From: Uranotaenia lowii
Taxonomy: Eukaryota > Arthropoda > Insecta > Diptera > Culicidae
Assembly: GCF_029784155.1 (NCBI RefSeq)
Contig: NC_073691.1
Location: 24,999,011-25,063,010, forward strand
Direction of reading: 5' to 3'
DNA length: 64,000 nt
The notes below the pieces were generated by a model. That model searched no databases and was not told where the DNA came from. It worked only from the letters and a program-made list of their open reading frames with translations. How positions within the stretch are numbered: position 1 is the first letter of the stretch; each line of letters begins with the position of its first letter. Of the stretch, positions 12,701 through 22,159 are shown piece by piece. The translations under genes were made by a program, and so were the position numbers.

Positions 12701-13480
12701 AAGACCTTTAACCAAATCGTCGACAAAAAGCTTGACCAAGACATTGGCGAAGACCTATCTCAAGACATGAGCCAAGACCCTGAATAAGACTTTGGATAAG
12801 ACAATGACTATGATCGAGACCAAGAAACTGACAAAAACTTTGATTAAAATCATAACTTAGATCATGATCAAGAATTTGATCAAGACCTTTAACGAAGACC
12901 TATCTCAAAAACTGAACCAAAACTTTGACCAAGACCTGGAAAAGTACCTTGATTTAGGCATTGGCAAAGATCAAGATCAAGAACTAAGCATTGATGTACA
13001 CTTTGATCTAGACCTTGACCAAAACTTATGTCTAGGCCTTGACTAAAACGGCTATTATGACTTTGACCATTAAGAGCCTCATAAAATCCTTGAGCAAAAT
13101 CTTTTACAAGACATATGTATGTATATTAAACAAGATCTTCACCAATACTCCAAAAGCTTGATCAAGACCTTAGCCTTTAACAAAACCTGAATTTGACCAA
13201 ATCCTAGACCAAGGCCTTCAACCAAATCATTGTCAAAAATGTTGATCAAAACGTTGGCTAAGACCAATACACAAGACCTCAACCTAAACTTTGACTGTAA
13301 CTTTGATTTTGATAGTTGTTTTTTTTATTTCGATCCAAACCTTGAATAAGACTTGACCAAGCTCTTGATCAAAACCTCGACCAAGACGTAACTCTAGACC
13401 GTGACCAAGAGTTTGACCAATACCTCCAACGCGACCAACCTCGCAAAATTGATATAGATTTTCATCATGAATGAAACCTT
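9770..13480 (-). repeat. 12-bp satellite array, reverse orientation, with higher-order units
   Basis: Alternating TTGACC and AAGACC hexamers run for about 3.7 kb. Above the 12-bp period there is a higher-order unit. The block GAATTTGATCAAGACC, or its close variant, recurs at about 9871, 10671, 11564, 12257 and 12872. Its neighbours are shared too: CCTGAATAAGAC, ATGACTATGATCGCGACC, GAGGTACACTTTGATC and GAGACAAACATCGATCTC. Spacings are about 800, 893, 693 and 615 bp, so units have lost or gained segments. Frames such as 12864-13046 simply translate the repeat as D/L/Q-rich text. Confidence 0.9.
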
Positions 13481-14007
13481 GACTGAGGTTGTGGCCCAGA
13501 ATATTTACCTAGATCACGATCAACACCTTAATGGAGATATTAACAAAAACTTTGATTCATGTTCATGGCCAATACCTTTCTCTAGGGTTTTTGTACTTGT
13601 ATCCCTTCGGCTAGGGTTGCCAACCGAATCAACAAAACCGAACAACGGTCGGAGTAGACTGACCCCGTCGACGGGGGGCTGTAGAGTAGGGTACGTCCGA
13701 CTCCACGGTTTGAAGCTACAGAGTTAAGGCAACATCTTCTGCGTAGCTGATGTCGTGGGTAGGATGCTCCACTTTCGGAGAGTATCTGAGTAGTGCAATT
13801 CCCAACGATCGAAGCCGCGGGAATAAGACTTTACCTTCTTCGCAGTGAAAATCGTTGGGAAAGGGTTATTCCATGATCGAGGAATACCCACGGGTAGAGT
13901 GGCTCTCGACGCCGGGTAAGGCATTCGAGTCGGTGCAGGATGACGTCTTCGTCGCGAAACATCCGAGTAGCTGCGTTAAGTCCCGCTCAAGTCTAGATGT
14001 AGCTGCT

Positions 14008-14068
14008 GTTTGCCACCTTTATGTCCGTCGTGTGCCGATCGAACACGACGGGCATAAAGGTGGCAAAC
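14008..14068. repeat. 61-bp hairpin with 26-base arms
   Basis: Arm 14008-14033 begins GTTTGCCACC and pairs with 14043-14068, which ends GGTGGCAAAC. Only one of 26 positions mismatches (a G-U pair if transcribed), around a nine-base loop at 14034-14042. The lack of decay inside a region full of diverged repeats suggests a recent origin, conversion between the arms, or selection for the structure. Confidence 0.95.
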
Positions 14069-14084
14069 CTCAAATCCTGGAGAT

Positions 14085-14365
14085 AAGAGGTCGGGCTTCG
14101 AGTCGTTAAGAGGTGAGGTCAGGCCTCGAGTCTTCAGGAGGTTTGTGTGGTCAAACCCGAGTCTTAACGATAAGAGGTCGGGTCTTAAGTCGCTAGAAGA
14201 AAGATCAGGTCTTCAATCAACAAGAGGAGAGGTATAAGTGGTTACCTAGAGTCATCACGAAGAGAGATCAGATCTCGAGTCGCTAGAGGAGAGATCGGAC
14301 ATTGAGTCGTGCAGAGGTACGTCAACCTCGAGTCGATGAGAGAAGGGGTCGAATCTCGAGCCGTA
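14085..14365 (+). repeat. Tandem repeat, roughly 26-33 bp unit (CGAGTCG...AGAGG)
   Basis: About ten imperfect units share the pattern AGAGGTCGGGTCTCGAGTCG followed by a few variable bases. The words CTCGAGTC, AGAGGAG and GATCGG recur at irregular spacing of about 26-33 bp. This minisatellite is confined to the GC-rich insert and is unrelated to the surrounding 12-bp satellite. Confidence 0.75.
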
Positions 14366-14394
14366 AGAGGAGGACCTGTGGTTACCAACTAAAA

Positions 14395-14665
14395 AATAGT
14401 TTTCTTACAAGAATCTTGATCATAACCTTGATTAATACCTTGGCTAAGTGCTCCTTTGAGACTTCGAATAAGACCTTCACCAAGGCTTGACTCAGGCTTT
14501 AACAGGTCTAGGTTAAAAGGCATTTTTCCAAACCAATACTTTATCCAAAAAATTGACCAAGACCTCAAACAAGACTTCGAATTGGACAGTACACAAGACC
14601 TCGACTGGAATACTTGACCAAGACCCATCTTAAGACCTATCTCAAGATCCGAACCAAAAGAGGTA
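14395..14665 (-). repeat. 12-bp satellite, reverse orientation, right of the insert
   Basis: TTGACCAAGACC-type sequence resumes after the GC-rich insert in the same orientation as 9770-13480. The insert therefore split one array. This piece includes CTTGATCATAACCTTGATT and TGACCAAGACCTC. Confidence 0.8.
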
Positions 14666-14704
14666 ATTCCTATTCCCCTTTTTTTCTATTTCAAATTATG
14701 ATAT

Positions 14705-15195
14705 TTTTTTTTAGTTCGAGAAGTTTCAAGATTAATCTTGGTCAAGGTTGCGGTCGAGGATTTGTTTAGTATCCAATTTGAAGTCTTGTTTAAGGTCTTG
14801 GTCAATCTTTTGGGTAGAGTATTAGTATTCAAATACATATGTCTTAGTATAGTCCGAGTCAAGCCTTGGCTAAGGTCTGCTTTAAGTCCCAAACAAGCTC
14901 TTGGTCAATGTACTGATCAAGGTTTTGATCATAAATTTTTGTAACAGGTCTAGAGACAAATCTTGGTCAAGGTTTTAATCCTGATCAAAGTTTATGTGAA
15001 GGTCTTCGTTAAGGTTTTGACCATGATCTTGATTAAAGTGCTGACCTATCGTCTCAATCAAGTAATAGGTCACTTTACCAAAGTTAGCATCAGTGAAGAT
15101 TATGGCCAAATTCTTGGTTTGGAAATTAGTCTTGGTCAAGGTTTTAATCAAGAGTTTGGTCAAGTCTTTTCCAAAATAGTTATTATCAAGTAACG
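14705..15195 (+). repeat. 12-bp satellite, forward orientation
   Basis: The strand pattern flips back to CTTGGTCAAGGTTT within about 40-60 bp of the previous segment. The spacer at 14665-14705 is A/T-rich. Frames on both strands (14738-14944, 14963-15193 and 14686-14892) are translations of the repeat and not genes. Confidence 0.85.
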
Positions 15196-15399
15196 ATTTA
15201 GGATTCAGACCCCATTTTCATATTCAGTAAAGTGTAGGCTTCCAGGGACTCTCGAGATCGTCTCGACCCTAAGAGTACATCTACAGTTTGGGGTAGTGGT
15301 TTGTAGTTACATCGAAAAATGGCTTATACTTAGTTGATCTAAAACTATTTCCTGCGTTCTTGACCTCAACATCATGCAAAACATAAAATAACTACTTGA

Positions 15400-15800
15400 A
15401 AAGTCACTTAGGTAAGCTCTTTAACCTTCATCTGTCCCTGAAATTTTCACTCGTTACAGTCCCTGGAGTGTCCATTTGACACTTCTGACTAAAACCAATA
15501 TATCTCTTTTGTATCCCAACCGATTTTTAGAAAATCTGGTAATGTAACTCAAATATATTTCTCAGACATTATTCATCAATTATTCAATTTCACTTAGTGT
15601 TCAAAAAACCTGAAGTTAGAACCTATACGTTACACATAAGGATATATTTTTTTGGATTTTTTTAAGATCATGTCCTCAAAAAATGTAAAAAGGTGGTGTA
15701 CTTTTCAATCAATGAACCGTGGAAATTGTTTAAGTGAACAGAGGATTGAAAAGTTGTCGTCGTTTGGCACATTTTTGCATTTTTAGATTGTCCTAATACG
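15400..15800 (-). repeat. Dispersed repeat family R1, copy C (inverted)
   Basis: Read on the minus strand, it reproduces the blocks of 225-690 and 4945-5560: ACAATCTAAAAATGC, CAACTTTTCAATCCTC, GGACATGATCTT, an AATGTCTGAGAAATATA-like block and GTGTC near the end. Its outer part, AGGGACTGTAACGAGTG, also matches copy B. No terminal repeats or target duplications are visible. Confidence 0.75.
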
Positions 15801-16051
15801 AAACACATAATTTTGTTGATTAATTATCAAATGAAACTTCGTATTCTATGCACAAAATCACGAGTCTGACTCGTTGTTTTCTTTAAAATTTCTCTAAAGA
15901 CTCTACTAGTTAGACTCGTGGTTTTTTTTTTCTATGACGCAACGAGCCTGACTCGTTCTAAGGTTCTCAAAATTTACGCATTCGAAGATGATCTGAATCC
16001 AACCATTGAGTTTTAACGTTACTTTTGAACGGAAGAAAGTTTTCATCCTAC
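15801..16051. other. Unique sequence next to candidate exon
   Basis: This segment contains two imperfect direct words, CGAGTCTGACTCGTTG and CGAGCCTGACTCGTTC, near 15860 and 15946, with GACTCGTGG between. No gene is recognised on its own. It would be downstream intron if the minus-strand exon at 16052-16104 is real. Confidence 0.35.
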
Positions 16052-16104
16052 CACAGATCGAGAATTCGTTGAATCCTTGGAACAGTTTCGTCAATGATGT
16101 TTAC
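16052..16104 (-). other. Candidate internal exon (53 nt)
   Basis: On the minus strand a pyrimidine tract of about 20 bases ends in CAG at 16107-16105. A 53-nt segment follows, then a GTAGGA donor at 16051. Read in frame 1 it encodes VNIIDETVPRIQRILDL, which has no recognisable domain. Its first bases (GTAAACATCAT) resemble the start of the similar candidate at 52538-52577. The signals are consensus-like, but the length is small and chance cannot be excluded without transcript data. Confidence 0.25.
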
Positions 16105-17853
16105 CTGGAATGAAAGAGAGAGAAAATGGCGGTTAGTAAAAACTATAAATTAAATAAATTGTTCCACTTAAACTCGTTTGTGTTTTCAAATATTTTTTTA
16201 AATGATAGAATATGATAGAATTTTGACATTTTCAATACTTGATTTTCAAGGTTTTGAAGTTTATCATAACATGAAGCAAAAGGTTCATCTCTCAAGAATG
16301 AAGTGGCACTTATAAACATTGATAATCCTTACAGTATAAAAAAAAGGAAAAAGGGAGAAGAGTGCGTGTTTCACGTCTGATTAAATTAAGTGTAATCAAG
16401 CTCCGTCTTCTTTTGCAAAAGCTAGCAAACGATCTCGAAATGGCTTCATACCATAGTCATAGTCCCTAGAAGAAACCGGAGAGAAGAACGCATATCGTAT
16501 TTATTAAATACGAACAAAAAAAAATGAAAGAAAACATAAATTCTACATCGACTTAGTTACGCTCATTCAACTCCGCTTGGTTGATGGTGCCAAGGACAGG
16601 ATCAGGCAGAATCGAAAAGCGTAACAACCGCGAAAAATCACCAACCCATAACCCAAGTCCAAAGCAACAAACAGGATGAGAAGACTGGAACTTCGTCTAT
16701 TCCTACTCTCTATGGTCAACGGTTTAAGTTTGAAGAAAATTTTCAAGAAATTTCCCATATAACTGTAAAATTAATTTAAAATTTTGTTTTTAATCCAGTC
16801 TCTTCAACCAGATTGCGAATTTTGAATCAGAGTTTTACCTATGAATTTTTACTTCACAATTCGGAATTAAAAGTTTTTCAGAATGGGGACCAACTACCTT
16901 ACCAAGTAAACTGACCACCGGACGAAGACCTACGATGCTGCTTGCAGCAGCATCTTCCTCTCTAAACGAATTGTTTATTTATAGAATGTTCCGCTTTATG
17001 AATGCCTCATAGAAGCCCATCTGGGCAGAGCTCATCATCATACACGCATGCAAATAAATATATGAAAGAGGCATACAGTGCAGTTGAAGCATGAGAGCAA
17101 AGCGGTTGAAGCCCTCTAGGGCCTTCGAAGGGTCGGCTTTGACAACCAGAACCAAGACTGACTGACCCTTCATCATAAGAATGTTGGTTGATCATTTATT
17201 TTCATTTTCTGCGCGTCTTATGATCAGCAACGGCAGCATAAATCATCATCAACTTCATAATGTTTTGCCTTCCTCGCGGGGGGGTTCGGTTCCAGTGCAA
17301 TTTCAGAAAATAAAGTCGTTCGATTTGATTCTGGAGATAAAAGTGTCTTTTTATAAATCGGTACCGGTTGATTTAAGAAATTTTTTAATTAAGTTAGGAA
17401 CCAAATGTTGTTTAAAGTCATTCTTAAATATTTTAAAAACATTCTTAATCGTCAAAAATATGAAAATTCTCTAAACTGTTAGTGTCTAACTTTTCTTTTC
17501 CTAGATTATGTCTAAATATGCCTAGGAATAGGTTGAAAATTTTAAAATCAAATGATCGGATTTTGATACGTTTCAAGATAAAAGTCAGAATTTGTCTGGC
17601 CTGGATTAATTCGGAAAAAATTCAGATAATTTCAGTTTAGAAGCAAAATTTGAGCATTATCCAATTGTCGGAATTTTTTTTTCCCATAATCAAAAGCCAT
17701 GAGATAGACGAATTCAAACTGTGTTTCTAAGATCTGGTTTAATGATAATTGAGAAAGAAATTTGAGTTTGAAATCGAAAATGATTTTGTATTATTTTGTT
17801 TCCAAGTGTACTAACAAAGGGATACCAGCGTTCATTCACAAAACATCTTAAAA
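16105..17853. other. Unique sequence, no gene recognised
   Basis: The segment is AT-rich with moderately GC-richer patches near 16380-16480, 16570-16720 and 17020-17170. Short frames (16567-16758, 16979-17176 and 17181-17474) lack domains. A 9-base-arm hairpin (16934-16942 with 16946-16954, GATGCTGCT) lies at a GCTGC-rich spot. Nothing else can be supported. Confidence 0.4.
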
Positions 17854-18164
17854 TAAGGTTGCCAGAATTTTTCAGCACGTATCCAGGCTGAATAAATCCG
17901 GGGAATTTTATATGAAAACCTGGCAAACTCTGGGCATTTGATTTCAAAATTGACGACGAAAAATCTGGGCAATATCCGGTCAAATTTTGTCAAAACCCAG
18001 ACATTACTCAACAAAAATCAAGAAAAATTTTTTAAAAAAGAATTTTTCATCAAAACTTGTCGACAGATTTCAAATCATATTTTGGGCTTCCCAAAAAACA
18101 TTTCATGAATATTTTTGAAATATTCCTTAAAAAAAAATTTTGGAGACAAAAATTTATGAATTTC

Positions 18165-18550
18165 TGAATTTCCTAATTTCAGAATTTCTGAATTTCTGAG
18201 TCTCTGAATTTCAAATTTTCTAAATTTTTGAATTTTTGAATTTTTCAATTTCTGAATTTTTGAATTTCTGAATTTCTGAATGTCTAAATGCCAAATTTCA
18301 GAATTTCTTAATAATTGAATATCTGAATTCCAAAATTACTGAATTTCTGAATTTCTGAATTTTTCAATTTTTCAATTTCTGAATGTCTGAATTTCCAAAT
18401 TTCTGAATTTTTGAATTTCTGGTTTCTGAATTTCAAAATTTCTGGATTTCTTAATAACTGAATTTCTGAATTTTTGAATTTTTCAATTTCTGAATGTATA
18501 AATTTTTGAATTTCTGAATGTCTGATTGTCAAATTTCTGAATTTCTTAAT
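18165..18550. repeat. AATTTCTG satellite, left part
   Basis: The perfect and near-perfect 8-bp unit AATTTCTG recurs with interspersed TTGAATTTTTCAATTT variants. The minus-strand frame 18308-18532 translates it as E/I/K/F/S-rich text. It lies wholly inside the hAT-like element and continues after the MITE. Confidence 0.95.
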
Positions 18551-18559
18551 TTATAAATA

Positions 18560-18978
18560 CAGACTTCGTTCGTTTTTGGCAACATGCCCGTAAATTTTAT
18601 GTTGCCAAAATCGAATGTTGTCAAAATCGAACGGTTTTTTTGTCACTTTTTATTTTTGATTTTCATTTCAAATTAATTAAAATTGATGTAAAACTTTATA
18701 TTAGCATGAAATTTTTCAATTTGGCTCAATTATATAAGTTTTAAGCAGAAAAACATGGAAAAATTCATGTTTTAACTGTTTAAAACTATTATAATTAAGC
18801 CGAATTGAAAAATTTCATTCTAAAATTACGTTTTACATGAATTTTGATTAATTTGAAATAAAAATAAAAAATAAAAAAGTGACAAAAAAAAACCGTCTTT
18901 TTTGGATGTTGCCAAAAACGAACGGTTTTTGCCCGGATATTGCCAAAATCGAATGTTGCCAAAATCGAACGGGGTCTG
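18560..18978. mobile_element. 419-bp fold-back MITE with TA target duplication
   Basis: It starts CAGACTTCGTTCG and ends CGAACGGGGTCTG, with TA on both sides (18558-18559 and 18979-18980). The two halves are inverted copies almost to the centre. Matching features on both arms are TTTTGGCAACAT, CGAACGG, the GTCACTTTTT block, CAAATTAAT, AATTTTTCAATT and AGTTTTAA. TA duplications fit the Tc1/mariner superfamily. It interrupts the AATTTCTG satellite, so it arrived after that array formed. Confidence 0.9.
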
Positions 18979-18984
18979 TATCTG

Positions 18985-20105
18985 AATTCCAAAATTTCTG
19001 AATTTCTAATTTTTTTAATTTTTCAATTTCTGAATGTCTTAATTTCTAAATGTCTGAATTTCTTAATTTTTGAATGTCTGAACTTCGAAATTTCTGAATG
19101 TCTGAATATCTGAATTTCTAATTTTCTAAATTTCTGAATTTCTGAATTTCTTAATGTCTGAATTTTAATTTTTTTTTATTTCTTGATTTTTTAATTTTTT
19201 AATTTTTTAATTTCTTAATTTCTGAATTTTTTAAATTTCTGAATTTATGAACTTATGAGTGTCTGAATTTCTTAACTTCAGAATTTTTGAATTTCTAAAT
19301 ATCTGAATGTATAAATGTCTGAATGTATAAATGTCTGAATTTCTGAATTTCTGAATTTTTTATTTCTGAATTTCTGAATCTTTGAATTTCAAAATTTTTG
19401 AATTTATCAATTTCTGAATGTCTGAATTTCTGAATTTTTGATTTTCTGAATTCCTAAATTTCTGAGTTTTTGAATTTCTGAGCTTCTTTTTTTCTGAATT
19501 TCTAAATTTCTGTATTTCTGAATTTATGGGTTCCTAAATTTCTGAATTTCTGAATTTTTCAATTTCTGAATGCATGAATTTCTGAATTTCCGAATGTCTG
19601 AATATCTGAATTTCTGAATTTCTTAACTTCTCAATTTCTGGATTTATGGTTTTCTAAATTTCTGAATGTTTGAATTTTTGAATTTCTAAATTTCTGAATT
19701 TATGAATTTCTGAATTTCTTAATGTCTGAATTTCTAAATTTCTGAATTTCTGAATTTTTTGAATTTCTGAATTTTTGAATTTCTAAATTTCTGAAAGCCT
19801 TAATTCCTAAATTTCTAAATTTCTGAATTTATGAATTTCTGAATTTCTTAATGTCTGAATTTCTAAATTGCTGAATTTCTGAATTTTTTGAATTTCTGAA
19901 TTTTTGAATTTCTAAATTTCTGAAAGCCTTAATTCCTAAATTTCTGATTTTTTAATGTCTGAATTTCTGAATGTTTGAATGTCTTAATATCTAGATGTCT
20001 GAATTTCTGATTTTTTATGTCTAAATTTCTGAATCTATGAATTTCTGAATTCCTAAATTTTTGAATTTCTGGATTACTGAATTTCAGGATTGCTGAATTT
20101 CTAAA
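18985..20105. repeat. AATTTCTG satellite, right part
   Basis: This continues the 8-bp AATTTCTG array after the MITE. A longer unit is visible in the right third: a block running from about 19690 through CTGAAAGCCTTAATTCC at about 19793 is repeated with CTGAAAGCCTTAATTCC at about 19920, roughly 127 bp later. This indicates a recent segmental duplication within the array. Confidence 0.9.
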
Positions 20106-20303
20106 TTTCTGAAAAATTTGAACACAATTTGTTTTTTTTTGTTTGATTTGCCAACAGTGAATAAATCCGGGAAAAACCTGAGCTTTTTTGAATAAAATTC
20201 GGCCATTTCGGCTAAATTTCGGGCCGGACTGTTCTCAAATTTTGTATGAAATATCCGGACAAAATCGGATAAAACCGGGCAATCGGGCAACCTTATCTTA
20301 AAA

Positions 20304-20734
20304 ACTTTATTCTCTGTGATCACGTATGTATAACCTCCGCACCCAATTGCCAAAACTTTGGTATTTTTTTGGGGTTTTTTGCCTGTGGCAGCGCATAATC
20401 GCAATCACAATCACAATCCCTTTACGCCTGGCTTGTGCCACATTGTTCATCAAAAACAATTACTGGGCGATTACCCCCGCAGCCTCGGGGCGAACTTTTG
20501 GAATGAAGAAATTACCATTAAAACAACTCGAGCCTTACTCCGAAAGCGGGGAAAAAAACTCAAAACAATACAATGGCGGCCCCTGGAGCGAGCTGAAATT
20601 CGATTGAGATTCGTTGTGTTTTGAATGTATTTTTTTTGGCACAAATTCACAGACATTGAGATGGAAAAATCATTCTTTTTTTTATGATTATTGTGGATTT
20701 TATTTTTAATTTGAACAAATTTTTGGAAAGTTGT
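20304..20734. other. Unique sequence, no gene recognised
   Basis: There is moderate GC content and several overlapping short frames on both strands (20326-20607, 20358-20624 and 20471-20656). Simultaneous openness of several frames is not evidence of coding. A short ATCGCAATCACAATCAC repeat occurs near 20398. Confidence 0.35.
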
Positions 20735-20812
20735 GTTTGGGACAGTTGGTTAGTCGGGACTAACATATGTTTGTCATCGATCGTGAGTTCAAATCCCGAA
20801 AGCGGATTCACA
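20735..20812 (+). repeat. tRNA-like sequence (SINE head or tRNA relic)
   Basis: An A-box-like stretch (CAGTTGGTTAGTCGGGAC) is followed about 35 bases later by a B-box-like GAGTTCAAATCCCG. The spacing fits an internal RNA polymerase III promoter. Acceptor-stem pairing is not convincing and a T/A-rich tail follows. It reads as a tRNA-derived SINE head or a decayed tRNA gene and not as a functional tRNA. Confidence 0.45.
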
Positions 20813-21717
20813 TTTTTTTCTTTCAATTTTTTTATCCCATGATTATTTTTCATGTTTTTCCAGTCAGAAAAAAACAAAACATCTACGTTTGAAAATTTTA
20901 TTTTTGGTTTATCCGTCTACATATTTTCATATTTTATCATTCTCTAGCTAACTCACAACAGTCGGTATCAGTTTGACTGATTTCCTTCCTCCAATTTTTT
21001 TGCCTTCTTGTGTGGAAAAAAGAAGAATAACGAAAGAGGTACGGCTCATTCAAATTGAATTGCCATTATTTTCGGAGATGAATCGTGCTCGTGATGATTC
21101 CTTATTTTGGCAAATTTTTATCCTTTCACAGCTAGCAAGAAGCAGCATGTGGCTGTCGGATTTTGGCAAACCCAAAACCCAAAACAAAAAATAATTCACG
21201 AGATCCCTCGTTTTTCTTTGAAAAAAAAAACGAGGGATAAACGCACAAAAAGTAGTAGGTATGCAAATAATCACTGGAAAGAAGTGTGCCTTTTACACAA
21301 AACGTCAACCCAAAAGCGTCCATAAATAATCCCGCAAAATTTTAACGGTTTTCCACCACCTTCGGATTCGGAGATGCGGAACGTGTCTGTCACGTTAAAC
21401 TTGGTTTGCGTAAATCATGTCTCTATTTGCAAACGAGAAAAAAAATATATGAGAAAAGTATTGAGGTGCTGGACAACGACCACCCGATTCTGTGGCATTA
21501 GCCTAGCCTATTTAGAGCTATTTTATATTTTCTTTTTTCCTACTTCCATGCTCTCTGACTAAGTGAAGTAACCAAACACACTCACTCTCGCCTTTAGGAG
21601 CTTAGGAATTTGATTTATCGAATAGGTGTGATTTATAGACGCGGTTGAGGTGACGCGGTGCGATAGTGTTGTCAATTTAACGAAGGCGCCCTCTGTCGCT
21701 TTTTTTTCTGTTTCATG
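20813..21717. other. Unique AT-rich sequence with one small hairpin
   Basis: Several overlapping short frames (20973-21325 on both strands) have no recognised domain. A hairpin with 13-base arms (ATCCCTCGTTTTT at 21203-21215 pairing with 21226-21238) is present. Nothing else is supported. Confidence 0.4.
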
Positions 21718-22134
21718 TTAAGGACCCAGTGAGTTCGGTAATAATTCATCAAAGTAATGGAATTGACTTTGAATGGTATTGCAAAAAAGCTGTAAAAACA
21801 CCTGCTTATGTTTGTCTAGTTTGAGAATAATATCTTCGAATTTTAGAAGAGCGAAAATCTGAAGAAAAAGAGCAATAGAAAAGAGAAAAACATTGAGGTA
21901 ATTTTTGAAGGAGTTTGCGTAATGTTTACCTGTACAATTCACACGTCAAAACTTCCGTTTTGAGATGTTTCCACCAAAAGGGAAATCCAAATTTGAACCA
22001 CAGTATGAAACAAGTAAAGCAACTATGAATGATGTAAAAATATCTAATATATTGATCGTATTTTGCGATTCTGGGTTGAAACCTTTGAAATTCAAAAAGT
22101 TGTCGTGTTCAAAAATCTCTCCATGAATATTTAA
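21718..22134 (-). pseudogene. Possible broken minus-strand coding remnant
   Basis: Minus-strand reading gives an ATG at 22134 followed by nine codons and a stop. Shifting frame by one base opens about 55 codons (about 22093-21929) rich in F, W, Y, I and C, resembling a membrane segment. These end at a GTAAAC donor-like site. A pyrimidine-rich acceptor-like AG lies at 21860-21859, and another frame (21942-21718) stays open across it with K/F/L-rich text. Joining the pieces as a spliced gene soon meets a stop. It could be a decayed receptor-like gene or chance in AT-rich DNA. No family is assigned. Confidence 0.2.
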
Positions 22135-22159
22135 TTGGATAATTTAATTTAACCTCAGA

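Larger units (their letters stand above)
13570..14390. mobile_element. GC-rich insert interrupting the satellite, possible LTR-type remnant
   Basis: Composition and texture change abruptly at both edges, and satellite sequence resumes at about 14395. The insert has an 11-base inverted pair (13799-13809 with 13851-13861), a near-perfect 61-bp hairpin (14008-14068) and a tandem block (14085-14365). Minus-strand codons at 13724-13924 and plus-strand codons at 13855-14109 give arginine- and serine-rich text without a known domain. A solo-LTR or other retroelement remnant is my best guess. I could not find paired LTRs, a primer-binding site or a convincing target duplication. Confidence 0.4.
17854..20295. 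mobile_element. Non-autonomous hAT-like element filled with satellite DNA
   Basis: The ends are TAAGGTTGCC at 17854-17863 and GGCAACCTTA at 20286-20295, a perfect 10-base inverted repeat. The flanking bases 17846-17853 and 20296-20303 are both TCTTAAAA, a perfect 8-bp target duplication, which is typical of the hAT superfamily. Subterminal regions of about 150 bp on each side carry CCGG- and GGGCAA-rich text. The interior from about 18165 to 20105 is an AATTTCTG satellite interrupted by a MITE. No transposase is present, so mobilisation would have been in trans. Confidence 0.85.

Noticed and set aside
12864..13046. D/L/Q-rich acidic small protein
   Set aside because: The 12-bp repeat equals four codons, so the frame is simply the satellite read as DQDL-type text.
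9770..13480. CRISPR-like regular repeats
   Set aside because: The repeats are contiguous, diverged and without unique spacers, in eukaryotic DNA. No cas-like genes exist.
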